64,000 nucleotides of DNA from the NCBI GenBank assembly GCA_030674915.1, contig JASXSV010000009.1, positions 62,001 through 126,000 of the forward strand, written 5' to 3'. This document shows positions 16,691 to 26,219 of the stretch, one piece after another; the stretch's first letter is position 1, and every line of letters starts with the position of its first letter. Made by a program: the position numbers and the translations under genes. Source of the DNA: Candidatus Endonucleibacter bathymodioli (GTDB lineage Bacteria > Pseudomonadota > Gammaproteobacteria > Pseudomonadales > Endozoicomonadaceae). The notes under the pieces were generated by a model. The model worked only from the letters and a program-made list of their open reading frames with translations. It ran no database searches and had not been told where the DNA came from.

Positions 16691-18181
16691 ATGGAATTTA
16701 ATGTCAAAAGCGGTGCGGTCGACAAACAAAAAACTGCCTGCCTAATTATTGGTGTCCAAAAGACCTCCCAATTACCTGCCGTGAAATCCATCGATACACT
16801 GACCAAAGGCCTGCTTTCCAGCATAATAAAACGAGGGGACATATCATTTCAGCCAGGTAAAACCTTGCTACTCCATCATATTCCTGGAGCCCTCTGTGAA
16901 AGACTGCTAATGGTTGCAACCGGCAAACAAAAAAATGCCATGAAAGATGGAGACTACCAAACCCTCGTTTGCAGCATGATAGCAGAATTGAGTTCCACGG
17001 GCGCAAAAGAAGCGATAATCGCCATTGATGATATCACCGTCGAAAACCGAGACCTGTTCTGGGTAGCGAGACAACTGGTTGAAATAGTCGAATATCAACT
17101 ATACAAATTTGATCAGTTCAAAAGCAAAACTCCTGATCAAAAAACACCTTCCATAAAAAAGATTACACTTCTTACTGACAACAAAACAGTTGCCACAGTA
17201 AATACAGCAATAGAGCAAGGCCTTGCTATCGCAAAAGGCCGCAATATTGCTCGAACTCTCGGCAATTTACCAAGCAATATCTGCCACCCCAGCTATATGG
17301 CCGATGAGGCGAAAAAACTGGCAAAGCAGCACCCCAAACTTTCCACCACAGTGCTAAATGAAAAACAGATGTATGATCTGGGCATGCATTCTTTATTGTC
17401 CGTCAGCTCTGGCTCCGAGCAAGAAGCAAAGCTGATTGTAATGGAATATAAAAATGGCCCAAGCGGACTCAAGCCTCTGGTACTACTTGGCAAAGGTGTT
17501 ACCTTTGATACTGGAGGAATATCCCTCAAGCCAGGTCGTGGCATGGATGAAATGAAATTTGATATGTGCGGTGCCGCCAGCATTTTTGGTGTTATAAATG
17601 CCGTTATTGAAATGAATCTGCCACTAAACGTTATAGGTATGATTGCTGCGGCTGAAAACATGCCGGACGGCAAAGCATCTCGACCAGGCGATATCGTAAA
17701 ATCCATGTCCGGTAAAACCATTGAAATACTAAACACTGATGCCGAAGGTCGATTAGTACTGTGTGACGCTCTAACCTACGCTGAACGCTATAAACCTGAG
17801 GTCGTAATTGATGTAGCTACCCTAACCGGCGCCTGCGTAGTTGCTCTCGGTCATCATACCACGGGCATGCTCAGCAATAATGACACCGTTGCCGCAGAGT
17901 TACTAACCGCATCAGCCCAAGCAGCAGACAAAGTATGGCGACTACCCATGGGCGAGGAATACAAAAAACAGTTGGATTCTAACTTTGCCGACATGGCAAA
18001 TATTGGCGGAGCATCTGCGGGCACTATAACCGCAGCTTGTTTTCTGTCACAGTTTACGGAAAACTATCCTTGGGCTCACCTAGACATTGCCGGCACTGCA
18101 TGGTCTTCAGGAAAAAACAAAGGCGCTTCCGGGCGACCCGTACCAATGCTGGTGCAGTACTTGCTAAACAAAGTACAATAA
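16691..18181 (+). CDS. pepA: Leucyl aminopeptidase (PepA, M17 family)
   Basis: A 496-residue cytosolic M17 aminopeptidase that removes N-terminal residues from peptides using two metal ions. In E. coli PepA also binds DNA for Xer recombination and regulation. The C-terminal catalytic domain has GKGVTFDTGGISLKPG, MDEMKFDMCGAA and the family signature NTDAEGRL at residues 348-355, with HLDIAGTAW near the end. The ATG at 16691 follows a GGGAGGAAG ribosome-binding site at ideal spacing. It stands divergent from lptF and upstream of holC and valS, a conserved arrangement. Full length, with no oddities. Confidence 0.96.
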   Translation: MEFNVKSGAVDKQKTACLIIGVQKTSQLPAVKSIDTLTKGLLSSIIKRGDISFQPGKTLLLHHIPGALCERLLMVATGKQKNAMKDGDYQTLVCSMIAELSSTGAKEAIIAIDDITVENRDLFWVARQLVEIVEYQLYKFDQFKSKTPDQKTPSIKKITLLTDNKTVATVNTAIEQGLAIAKGRNIARTLGNLPSNICHPSYMADEAKKLAKQHPKLSTTVLNEKQMYDLGMHSLLSVSSGSEQEAKLIVMEYKNGPSGLKPLVLLGKGVTFDTGGISLKPGRGMDEMKFDMCGAASIFGVINAVIEMNLPLNVIGMIAAAENMPDGKASRPGDIVKSMSGKTIEILNTDAEGRLVLCDALTYAERYKPEVVIDVATLTGACVVALGHHTTGMLSNNDTVAAELLTASAQAADKVWRLPMGEEYKKQLDSNFADMANIGGASAGTITAACFLSQFTENYPWAHLDIAGTAWSSGKNKGASGRPVPMLVQYLLNKVQ

Positions 18182-18190
18182 ATTTCAAAT

Positions 18191-18308
18191 ACTATGTTGC
18201 TACCATGAAGGTGTGAGTAGGCGGCAAACTAGCTAAACCCTATGACTCTAGGAACAGTAGGTGATTAGGGTGAGAACAGTCAACAACCCCACTCTTTCAA
18301 AGGGTATC
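18191..18308. repeat. Dispersed TATACC/GGTATA repeat (about 118 bp) between pepA and holC
   Basis: The copy runs from about 18191 (TACTATGTTGCTACCATGAAG) to GGTATC at 18303-18308. GAAGGTGTGAG near the left and CCCACTCTTTCAAAGG near the right form the outer stem. ACCCTA at 18237-18242 pairs with TAGGGT at 18266-18271 as the inner stem. Its start is 10 bases after the pepA stop. Confidence 0.6.
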
Positions 18309-18504
18309 AACGCCAGAAATATAATGTTTTATACTAGCCAAAGCTGACGGTAAACCGTGGCATTAAAAAACAGATGTATACAAATTGGAAGTGTGTTATT
18401 CTCATTCATCACTATCTAGTGGTATTAACTAGTGGTATTAACAAAGAAATTAAACATTCCAAGATTATCCATGACGTTTTCTTCCTTGCAACGTACACTG
18501 AAAA

Positions 18505-18951
18505 ATGCCTCAAGTTACTTTTTATAAACTAATATCCAGTGACCTGACCCCTGAGGAATTTGCCTGTCGCCTTAGCAATAAGGCTTGGCATAATGATTGG
18601 ACTACCCATATCCATACGCTTGATGAACAAGCCTGCCAGCACTTTGATAAACTCTTATGGGAATGGCGAGACTACAGCTTCATCCCACACCTTATTCACC
18701 ACCCCAAAGACGCTTTTGTCAACCACGGTACCATTGTAACCATCGGCTGTGATAATCCTCCCCAAGAGCAGCAAGACATGCTAATAAATTTAGCTCCATC
18801 TTTACCACCATTTTACAACCAGTTTAATAAAGTGTGCGAGATAGTAGCCAATATTCACGATAACGACAGCATCAACGTGTCCCGAAACAAATTTCGCCAA
18901 TACAGAGAGGCGGGGATAAAACCGGAGACATATCCTATTGGCACAACCTAG
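18505..18951 (+). CDS. holC: DNA polymerase III subunit chi
   Basis: A 148-residue HolC protein, the clamp-loader accessory subunit that links the gamma complex to single-stranded-DNA-binding protein at the fork. Recognisable features are the N-terminal TFYKLIS, the central HTLDEQACQHFDKLLWEWRDYSFIPH (family pattern DxxLWxxxxxSFIPH) and PVTIGCDNPP-like TIVTIGCDNPPQ. It lies between pepA and valS, the usual site of holC in gammaproteobacteria, although here repeat elements separate it from both neighbours, so transcription may not be continuous. No unusual residues were noted. Confidence 0.92.
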   Translation: MPQVTFYKLISSDLTPEEFACRLSNKAWHNDWTTHIHTLDEQACQHFDKLLWEWRDYSFIPHLIHHPKDAFVNHGTIVTIGCDNPPQEQQDMLINLAPSLPPFYNQFNKVCEIVANIHDNDSINVSRNKFRQYREAGIKPETYPIGTT

Positions 18952-19000
18952 CAACATTACCTAATCGATTTACTTTGAGATGCCTCAGGACAACAAGTAC

Positions 19001-19131
19001 TATACCAGCTCCCATTAAAGGTATGAGTAGACAACAAACGAGCTAAATCCCATAAACTGACGAATGTATATGGTTATGGTTATGGTGAGTGAGAGCCGTC
19101 AACAGCCTACTGCCTTCAATGAATAAGTATA
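19001..19131. repeat. Dispersed TATACC/GGTATA repeat (131 bp) between holC and valS
   Basis: It starts TATACCAGCTCCCATTAAAG at 19001 and ends CCTTCAATGAATAAGTATA at 19131. It has the same block order as the 22182 copy, including the internal GTGAGAGCCGTCAACAGCC block. The inner stem is eroded here and replaced by a TGGTTATGGTTATGG stutter near 19071-19085. It occupies most of the holC-valS gap. Confidence 0.6.
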
Positions 19132-19265
19132 AATCTGTTGTGTGCAACTTTCCTAATACCAAAGCGCACCCAACCCAAAGTATGGGGAGTTTTACGCAAA
19201 CTCAATAAAAAGTGTATAATTCACAACTTTATTGACTCCTCCGAAATCACAAGAATTCTGGAATT

Positions 19266-22121
19266 ATGGAAAAGACGTTTAACCCTCATTCCATCGAGTG
19301 CGCATGGTACAAAAAATGGGAAGAAAAAGGCTACTTCGCCCCATCCGGCCAAGGCTCTCCCTATACCATTATGATCCCTCCGCCAAATATCACTGGCAGT
19401 TTACATATGGGTCATGGGTTTCAAAATGCCATAATGGATGCCTTAATTCGCTATCAACGCATGAAAGGCAAGAATACCCTTTGGCAGGTAGGCACTGACC
19501 ATGCTGGCATTGCTACTCAAATGGTAGTAGAGCGCAAACTAGCACTTGAAGAAAATAAATCCCGTCACGATCTTGGTCGAAAAGAATTTCTTGACAAAGT
19601 TTGGCAATGGAAAAAAGAATCCGGCAACAACATCACTCACCAGCTTCGCCGCTTAGGAGCCTCTGTAGATTGGGATAACGAACGATTCACCATGGATGAC
19701 GGCTTCTATAAAGCAGTTCAGGAAGTTTTTATAAGATTGTATGAAGATGATCTTATTTATCGGGGTAAAAGACTAGTAAACTGGGATCCCAAACTACACA
19801 CTGCCATATCCGACTTGGAAGTCAACAACAAAGATGTCAAAGGTCATATGTGGCACCTTCGTTACCCTCTAGCGGACGGAGAGCAAACCAGCGAAGGCAA
19901 AAATTACATTGTTATTGCCACTACCAGACCAGAAACTATGCTGGGGGACAGCGGCGTTGCCATTAATCCGGCAGACCCCCGTTATAATCTCCTCATTGGC
20001 AAAGAGATCATTTTACCACTGGTAAATCGCCGCATTCCCATTATAGGTGATGAGCACGCCTCTATGGAAAAAGGCACGGGTTGCGTAAAAATCACTCCGG
20101 CCCACGACTTTAATGATTACGAAGTCGGCAAGCGCCAAGGGCTACCTATTATTAATATAATGACCCTGGACGGCAATATATGTAATGAAGCCATAGTATA
20201 TACTACTGCCGGCTCCATCAGTGGTAGCACCTATATCCCTGAGCAATACCGAGGACTCGATCGCTTTGCGGCCCGCAAACAAGTTGTTGCAGATTTTTCC
20301 TCACTAGGTCTACTTGAAGAAGTCAAAGATCACGACCTAACCATACCCTATGGAGATCGTTCCGACGTTATCATTGAGCCACTACTGACCGATCAGTGGT
20401 TTGTTAGAGGGGCACCATTGGCAAAACCAGCCTTACAAGCCGTTGAAGATAATCGTATAAAATTTGTACCCTCTAATTACAAAAATATGTATTACTCTTG
20501 GATGAGAGATATTCAGGACTGGTGTATTTCTCGTCAACTTTGGTGGGGACACCGAATACCGGCCTGGTATGATGAAAACGGTAAGGTATATGTGGGTCGC
20601 AATGAAGAGGAAATACGAGAAAAACACGGGCTAAATGACGACACCTCTCTAAAACAAGACGACGATGTACTAGACACATGGTTCTCATCCTCCCTCTGGA
20701 CATTTGCTACACTAGGTTGGCCTGACGCAACAGAGCGCCTGAAAACCTTCCACCCTACTGACGTACTAGTTACAGGCTTTGATATCATCTTTTTCTGGGT
20801 TGCCAGGATGATAATGATAACCATGCACTTTATAAAAGATAAAGACGGACAGCCTCAAGTTCCTTTCAAACATGTATACGTTACTGGTCTTATTCGAGAT
20901 GAACAAGGACAAAAGATGTCAAAATCTAAAGGTAACGTGCTGGATCCTTTGGACATGATTGACGGCATTGACTTGGAAAGCATAGTTAGCAAACGAACTG
21001 GCAACATGATGCAGCCACAACTGGCCGCGAAAACAGAAAAAAATACTCGGAAAGCTTTCCCAGAAGGTATTTCTGCCCATGGAACAGATGCTCTGCGCTA
21101 TACCCTTTACTCCCTTGCTTCCACCGGTCGCGATATCAACTGGGATATGAAGCGCCTAGAGGGCTACCGAAATTTTTGCAACAAAATATGGAACGCTAGC
21201 AAATATGTGCTTACGAATACACAGAATTATGACTGCGGCCAAAATGGGGGTGAGATTTCACTAACCCTCGCAGACCAGTGGATCACTTCTAAACTACAGC
21301 GCACTGCAGCCCAAATAAAGAAAAACATGAACGAGTTCCGCCTCGACCATGCTTCTCAAAATCTGTACGACTTTATTTGGAACGAATACTGTGCTTGGTA
21401 TCTGGAGCTATCAAAACCAATACTATCAGATAAAAATGCATCCGAGGTCAGTCAACGTAGCACCCGCAAAACATTAGTCCAGACCCTTGAAAACATTATG
21501 CGACTAGCTCACCCGTTTATACCTTATATCACTGAAGAAATTTGGCAAAACATCAAGTCACTAGCAGGTGTTGACGGCGAAACAATTATGCTGCAACCTT
21601 ACCCTGAAGCTGATAACAACCAAATTAATGAACAAGCCGAGGAAGATATTGAGTGGTTAAAAGCCTTCATTATCAGCATTAGAAATATCCGCAGCGAATT
21701 AAATATAGGCCAATCCGTACCGCTTGAGGTCAGCCTGAGAAACGTCTCAGCAGACGATCGTAGACGCCTAAAGCAAAGTACAACCTTCCTGATGTCCCTG
21801 GCAAAGCTCAACAATATCCATATCTTACACGGAAATGAAGAAGCTCCCACAGCTACAACCCAACTGGTTGGTGATATGGAAGTGCTTGTACCCATAGCAG
21901 GTCTGATAAACAAAGAGGTAGAAATTGAACGGCTAACCAAAGAAGTAGAAAAAGTAAGTAAAGAAGTGCTGCGCTTTGAAAACAAGCTAAATAATAAGCA
22001 CTTTACCAGTAATGCTCCTCCTAATATTGTAGAAAAAGAGCAGGCAAAACTAACCGACGCCAAGAATGCGAAATCAACGCTTGAACAACAACTACAAACC
22101 ATCAAAACATTGAAACATTGA
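19266..22121 (+). CDS. valS: Valyl-tRNA synthetase
   Basis: A 951-residue class I aminoacyl-tRNA synthetase that charges tRNA-Val and edits mischarged threonine. The HIGH motif is present as [10 protein letters not shown] near residues 42-51, and the KMSKS loop as [14 protein letters not shown] near 546-559. The editing domain lies in between, with [18 protein letters not shown]. The tRNA-binding anticodon domain and a C-terminal coiled-coil arm (from about residue 885, [15 protein letters not shown]) are complete. The ATG at 19266 is in frame with the canonical [11 protein letters not shown] start. The last codons lie inside a run of the 8-base repeat AAACATTG, so length changes there would alter only the extreme C-terminus. 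Confidence 0.97.
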   Translation: MEKTFNPHSIECAWYKKWEEKGYFAPSGQGSPYTIMIPPPNITGSLHMGHGFQNAIMDALIRYQRMKGKNTLWQVGTDHAGIATQMVVERKLALEENKSRHDLGRKEFLDKVWQWKKESGNNITHQLRRLGASVDWDNERFTMDDGFYKAVQEVFIRLYEDDLIYRGKRLVNWDPKLHTAISDLEVNNKDVKGHMWHLRYPLADGEQTSEGKNYIVIATTRPETMLGDSGVAINPADPRYNLLIGKEIILPLVNRRIPIIGDEHASMEKGTGCVKITPAHDFNDYEVGKRQGLPIINIMTLDGNICNEAIVYTTAGSISGSTYIPEQYRGLDRFAARKQVVADFSSLGLLEEVKDHDLTIPYGDRSDVIIEPLLTDQWFVRGAPLAKPALQAVEDNRIKFVPSNYKNMYYSWMRDIQDWCISRQLWWGHRIPAWYDENGKVYVGRNEEEIREKHGLNDDTSLKQDDDVLDTWFSSSLWTFATLGWPDATERLKTFHPTDVLVTGFDIIFFWVARMIMITMHFIKDKDGQPQVPFKHVYVTGLIRDEQGQKMSKSKGNVLDPLDMIDGIDLESIVSKRTGNMMQPQLAAKTEKNTRKAFPEGISAHGTDALRYTLYSLASTGRDINWDMKRLEGYRNFCNKIWNASKYVLTNTQNYDCGQNGGEISLTLADQWITSKLQRTAAQIKKNMNEFRLDHASQNLYDFIWNEYCAWYLELSKPILSDKNASEVSQRSTRKTLVQTLENIMRLAHPFIPYITEEIWQNIKSLAGVDGETIMLQPYPEADNNQINEQAEEDIEWLKAFIISIRNIRSELNIGQSVPLEVSLRNVSADDRRRLKQSTTFLMSLAKLNNIHILHGNEEAPTATTQLVGDMEVLVPIAGLINKEVEIERLTKEVEKVSKEVLRFENKLNNKHFTSNAPPNIVEKEQAKLTDAKNAKSTLEQQLQTIKTLKH

Positions 22122-22133
22122 AACATTGAAACA
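22105..22133. repeat. Tandem octamer AAACATTG x3 across the valS stop codon
   Basis: Three perfect copies of AAACATTG (22105-22112, 22113-22120, 22121-22128) plus a partial fourth span the valS stop at 22119-22121. Eight is not a multiple of three, so slippage would change the last few residues and the stop position. Confidence 0.75.
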
Positions 22134-22181
22134 ATAAACTAGTTCTTTTCGCAGATAAGAAAGCACAAAGCAGTGTCCATT

Positions 22182-22306
22182 TATACCAGTTACCATTGAA
22201 GGTGTGTGTAGGTGATAAACTAACGAACCCCCATAAGCCTACTGATGGTAGGTAATTGGGGTGAGTGCTAGTAGTCAACAGCCCTCACACTTTCAATGAA
22301 AATATG
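22182..22306. repeat. Dispersed TATACC/GGTATA repeat, best-preserved copy (125 bp)
   Basis: It begins TATACC at 22182. The outer stem is CATTGAAGGTGTG (22194-22206) against CACACTTTCAATG (22286-22298), with one mismatch. The inner stems are ACCCC (22227-22231) against GGGGT (22258-22262) and CCTAC (22238-22242) against GTAGG (22248-22252). The right end (AATATG) is degraded from GGTATA. The nested palindrome would fold as a long hairpin in RNA or a cruciform in DNA. It lies between valS and the liu operon. Confidence 0.7.
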
Positions 22307-22619
22307 CTTACTGATACGCTCTCTTACCGCCTACACCTTTAATATTACTTGCCAAGCCCCTTCCTTCTGACAATGGTAAATCAACTATTTAGACGACGGA
22401 GGATTCGCATTATAGAATTTAACTACGAATAAAACGCTATAATTCTTGAGTGGTTAGCGATATACATCGTAAGATGCGAAATGCATCAACCAGCAGCAAA
22501 GACTGTGTTAACAATAACAGGCCAATGATATAAACATAATCACATAAGTGCTGGGCTTGCCAAGCAGCGTTACTCTAAAATACTGATCAACAGGAACATT
22601 GAACTGGAAAATAAGATTT

Positions 22620-23789
22620 ATGATTATATACCCTACATTAAACTTTAACCTTGGAGAAACGCTTCACATACTCAGGGAGCAGGTAAGTAATTTTGCGGCT
22701 AAAGAGATCGCACCCATCGCAGAGGCTGTTGACCAAAGCAATAATTTCCCTTCATCATTTTGGAAAAAGTTTGGAGATATGGGGTTGCTTGGCATTACTG
22801 TTGAAGAAGAATATGGGGGCAGTGGCATGGGATATCTGGCCCATGTGCTTGTTATGGAGGAGATTAGTCGTGCATCGGCATCACTCGGGTTAAGTTATGG
22901 TGCACACTCAAACCTTTGTGTTAATCAGATTAGTAGGAATGGTACTGAGGAACAAAAACGAAAATACTTGCCACACCTGATTAGCGGTGAGGCAGTTGGT
23001 GCACTGGCTATGAGTGAGACTGAGGCCGGTTCTGATGTAATAAGCATGAAACTAAGAGCAGAAAAGAAGGATAAATACTACCTTTTGAATGGCAACAAGA
23101 TGTGGATAACCAATGGCCCCGATGCCAGTACTTATATTGTTTACGCCAAAACAGATCCTCAAAAAGATGCACACGGTATTACAGCCTTTATCGTTGAGAG
23201 AGAATATTCCGGATTCAGTCAGGCTCAGAAACTCGACAAATTAGGGATGAGAGGTTCAAATACTTGCGAGCTGGTATTTCAGGACTGCATGGTACCAGAA
23301 GTTAATATTTTGGGGGAGTTAAACGGTGGCGTTAAGGTATTAATGAGTGGCTTGGACTATGAACGGGTAGTGCTGGCTGGAGGCCCTACTGGTATCATGC
23401 AAGCTTGTATGGATATTGTTATTCCTTACATTCACGATCGGCAGCAGTTCGGTCAGCCTATTGGCGAGTTTCAATTGATTCAGGGAAAAGTAGCAGATAT
23501 GTACACGCAGTTAAATGCTTGTCGTTCTTACCTTTATATGGTGGCTGCAGCCTGTGATCGAGGGGAGGCGACCAGAAAAGATGCCGCAGGGGTTATTCTT
23601 TATTGCTCCGAAAGGGCAACCAAAATGGCTCTGGATGCCATTCAAATTTTGGGTGGAAATGGCTATATTAACGAGTACCCCACGGGGCGATTACTCAGGG
23701 ATGCGAAGCTTTACGAAATAGGTGCAGGAACATCCGAAATTCGACGAATGCTGATAGGTCGGGAATTGTTTAAAGAGTCCGGGAGCTGA
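22620..23789 (+). CDS. liuA: Isovaleryl-CoA dehydrogenase
   Basis: A 389-residue FAD-dependent acyl-CoA dehydrogenase that oxidises isovaleryl-CoA to 3-methylcrotonyl-CoA, the first committed step after leucine transamination and decarboxylation. The acyl-CoA dehydrogenase signature [13 protein letters not shown] and the C-terminal [19 protein letters not shown] are present. The catalytic base is in the helix position used by isovaleryl-CoA dehydrogenases: E248 in [14 protein letters not shown]. The frame opens at a TTG at 22599, but the ATG at 22620, preceded by GGAAAA, gives the usual N-terminus. It is first in a tight operon of five liu genes plus acetoacetyl-CoA synthetase. No LiuR-type regulator gene is adjacent. 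Confidence 0.93.
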   Translation: MIIYPTLNFNLGETLHILREQVSNFAAKEIAPIAEAVDQSNNFPSSFWKKFGDMGLLGITVEEEYGGSGMGYLAHVLVMEEISRASASLGLSYGAHSNLCVNQISRNGTEEQKRKYLPHLISGEAVGALAMSETEAGSDVISMKLRAEKKDKYYLLNGNKMWITNGPDASTYIVYAKTDPQKDAHGITAFIVEREYSGFSQAQKLDKLGMRGSNTCELVFQDCMVPEVNILGELNGGVKVLMSGLDYERVVLAGGPTGIMQACMDIVIPYIHDRQQFGQPIGEFQLIQGKVADMYTQLNACRSYLYMVAAACDRGEATRKDAAGVILYCSERATKMALDAIQILGGNGYINEYPTGRLLRDAKLYEIGAGTSEIRRMLIGRELFKESGS

Positions 23790-23791
23790 AT

Positions 23792-25399
23792 ATGACTATT
23801 CTCAAATCTAGCATTGCCATAGATAGCCCTCAATATCATGTTAACTGCCATCACATGATGGCTCTGATTGCTGATATCAATAGCTGCTATAACAAGATAA
23901 AACAGGGAGGAAGTGACGGAGCAAGACAGCGGCATATTGCTAAAGGTAAACTTTTACCAAGAGATAGGATTTCTGCACTAATTGATCCTGGGTCGTCTTT
24001 TCTGGAGATAGGTCGCTTTGCTGCTGAAAATGTCTATGAGGAAGAGATTACCTGTGCAGGAGTTGTTGCGGGAATTGGTCAAGTATCCGGTAGAGAGTGC
24101 ATTATTGTGGCTAATGACGCCACAGTGAAAGGAGGAACATATTATCCTTTAACAGTAAAAAAACATCTTCGGGCACAGGCTATTGCCGAGCAAAACAGGC
24201 TACCATGTATTTACTTGGTGGATTCAGGAGGTGCAAATTTACCTAGTCAAAGCGAAGTGTTTCCTGATCGGGATCATTTTGGACGTATTTTTTTTAATCA
24301 GGCCAACATGTCAGCGAAAGGCATCGCACAAATTGCTGCAGTGATGGGTTCTTGTACGGCTGGCGGAGCATATGTTCCTGCAATGGCTGATGAAAGCATT
24401 ATTGTTCGGGGAACAGGCACGATTTTTTTAGCCGGACCACCCTTAGTGAAAGCTGCAACAGGTGAGGATGTAACGGCTGAAAAACTTGGCGGTGCGGATC
24501 TGCATTGTCGTGAATCAGGTGTTGCTGACTACTATGCAGACAATGACACCCATGCTCTTGAGATAATTAGGCGATGTATTGCTAGGAATAATTCTGTGAA
24601 AAAAGTGGATATAGATATTCAGCCAACTGTTGACCCACTTTATAATCCAAAAGAAATATATGGCATCGTGCCTCATGACTTAAAGCAGCCCTATGATGTT
24701 AGGGAAGTTATTGCGCGTATTGTTGATGGCTCTGAGTTTGATGAGTTCAAGGCTTTATACGGTGAAACAGTTGTTTCCGGGTTTGCACGAATTCATGGCT
24801 ATCCTGTAGGAATTATTGGTAATAATGGCGCATTGTTTTCTGAGTCAGCCCAGAAAGCAACTCATTTTATTGAACTTTGCTGTCAGCGTCGCATACCTCT
24901 AGTATTTCTACAAAATATCAATGGCTTTATGGTGGGTTCAAAATACGAAGCCGGTGGCATTGCCAAACATGGAGCAAAAATGGTTAATGCTGTAGCTTGT
25001 GCAAAGGTGCCGAAGCTTACGGTTATTATTGGAGGTAGCTTTGGTGCTGGTAATTACGGTATGTGTGGTCGTGCTTATGATCCTCGTTTTTTGTGGAGTT
25101 GGCCGAATAGCAGGATATCTGTTATGGGAGCAGATCAGGCGGCTGATGTATTGGTGCAGGTGAAAAAAAACACTTTTGAAAAAAGAGGACAGGAGATGAC
25201 TAATGAAGAAGAGACAGCCTTAAGACAGCCAATACTTGATTCTTATAAGCGCCAAAGTTTAGCAATGTATGCCAGTGCTCGCTTGTGGGATGACGGTATT
25301 ATTGACCCAGCTGACACTCGTAGCATTCTTGGGCTCAGTCTTTCGGCTACTCTTAATGCCCCCATTGAAGATAGCCAGTTTGGTGTTTTCAGAATGTAG
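23792..25399 (+). CDS. liuB: 3-methylcrotonyl-CoA carboxylase, carboxyltransferase (beta) subunit
   Basis: A 535-residue carboxyltransferase that moves CO2 from biotin on the alpha subunit to 3-methylcrotonyl-CoA, making 3-methylglutaconyl-CoA. The two crotonase-like halves are seen: [20 protein letters not shown] and [16 protein letters not shown] in the first, and [28 protein letters not shown] and [19 protein letters not shown] in the second. The NLPSQ and MVGSKYE wording is typical of methylcrotonyl- rather than propionyl-CoA carboxylase. The start lies two bases after the liuA stop, so coupling is likely. Length is normal for the family. Confidence 0.95.
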   Translation: MTILKSSIAIDSPQYHVNCHHMMALIADINSCYNKIKQGGSDGARQRHIAKGKLLPRDRISALIDPGSSFLEIGRFAAENVYEEEITCAGVVAGIGQVSGRECIIVANDATVKGGTYYPLTVKKHLRAQAIAEQNRLPCIYLVDSGGANLPSQSEVFPDRDHFGRIFFNQANMSAKGIAQIAAVMGSCTAGGAYVPAMADESIIVRGTGTIFLAGPPLVKAATGEDVTAEKLGGADLHCRESGVADYYADNDTHALEIIRRCIARNNSVKKVDIDIQPTVDPLYNPKEIYGIVPHDLKQPYDVREVIARIVDGSEFDEFKALYGETVVSGFARIHGYPVGIIGNNGALFSESAQKATHFIELCCQRRIPLVFLQNINGFMVGSKYEAGGIAKHGAKMVNAVACAKVPKLTVIIGGSFGAGNYGMCGRAYDPRFLWSWPNSRISVMGADQAADVLVQVKKNTFEKRGQEMTNEEETALRQPILDSYKRQSLAMYASARLWDDGIIDPADTRSILGLSLSATLNAPIEDSQFGVFRM

Positions 25400-25421
25400 A
25401 TCTTCTTAGGCAGAATTAGAA

Positions 25422-26219
25422 ATGACAAGCAACGCTAATAAAAAGCTAATTGTGGAACATGATGATAATGGTGTCGTAAAGCTGATTCTGAATCGTCCGG
25501 AAGTTAAAAATGCACTGGATAATGAGTTAATTGACCTGCTTGAGAACACACTTAAAGCATTAGAAAATGAACATGTTCGAGTCTTGCAACTAAGAGGCAA
25601 TGGTGATTATTTTTCAGCGGGGGCTGATTTGAGCTGGATGCAGAAAGCTCAATCATTAGATAAGAAAGATAATTATTGTGATGCTTTGAAGCTGGCCAAA
25701 TTATTACATAAACTTTCAACTTTTCCAGCTCCGGTTATAGCGGTTATTAATGGTCCAGCTTATGGGGGAGCGTTAGGGATGATTGCTGCATCAGATATTG
25801 TTTTTGCCAATCAGTCAAGTCTATTCTGTTTTAGTGAGGTGAAGTTAGGGTTGATTCCTGCGATTATTAGTCCTTATATTATTGCGGCTATTGGTGCCAG
25901 ACAGGCGCAACGATATTTTTTGACTGCGGAGACTTTTCATTCTGATCAGGCCAAAGCACTAGGGCTTGTCCATAATATTTTTCCTCATGATGAACTGGAA
26001 GATGCTGTAACAGATATCACTCAGAAACTGTTAGGATCAGGACCTCAAGCATTAATAGAAGTCAAAAAACTTATTACCGAAATAAACCACAGAGAACTGA
26101 ACGACCATCTGGTTGAATTTACCGCAAAAAAAATTGCCGATATTCGGGTGGCAGATGAGGCAAAGGAAGGTCTTGATGCATTTTTTAATAAGAGAAAGCC
26201 TGAATGGAGAGTGTCATGA
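25422..26219 (+). CDS. liuC: Methylglutaconyl-CoA hydratase (enoyl-CoA hydratase family)
   Basis: A 265-residue crotonase-fold enzyme that hydrates 3-methylglutaconyl-CoA to 3-hydroxy-3-methylglutaryl-CoA. Crotonase motifs are the oxyanion-hole stretches FSAGADLSWMQ and NGPAYGGALGMIAASDIV, and the helix FCFSEVKLGLIPAIISPYI with the usual catalytic glutamate position. A general enoyl-CoA hydratase cannot be excluded by sequence alone, but its place between liuB and liuD points to leucine degradation. Its stop overlaps the liuD start (ATGA), indicating translational coupling. Confidence 0.92.
   Translation: MTSNANKKLIVEHDDNGVVKLILNRPEVKNALDNELIDLLENTLKALENEHVRVLQLRGNGDYFSAGADLSWMQKAQSLDKKDNYCDALKLAKLLHKLSTFPAPVIAVINGPAYGGALGMIAASDIVFANQSSLFCFSEVKLGLIPAIISPYIIAAIGARQAQRYFLTAETFHSDQAKALGLVHNIFPHDELEDAVTDITQKLLGSGPQALIEVKKLITEINHRELNDHLVEFTAKKIADIRVADEAKEGLDAFFNKRKPEWRVS

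Noticed and set aside
21599..22126. 175-residue minus-strand frame over valS
   Set aside because: Antisense shadow of the ValS coiled-coil arm, Ser- and Phe-rich composition.
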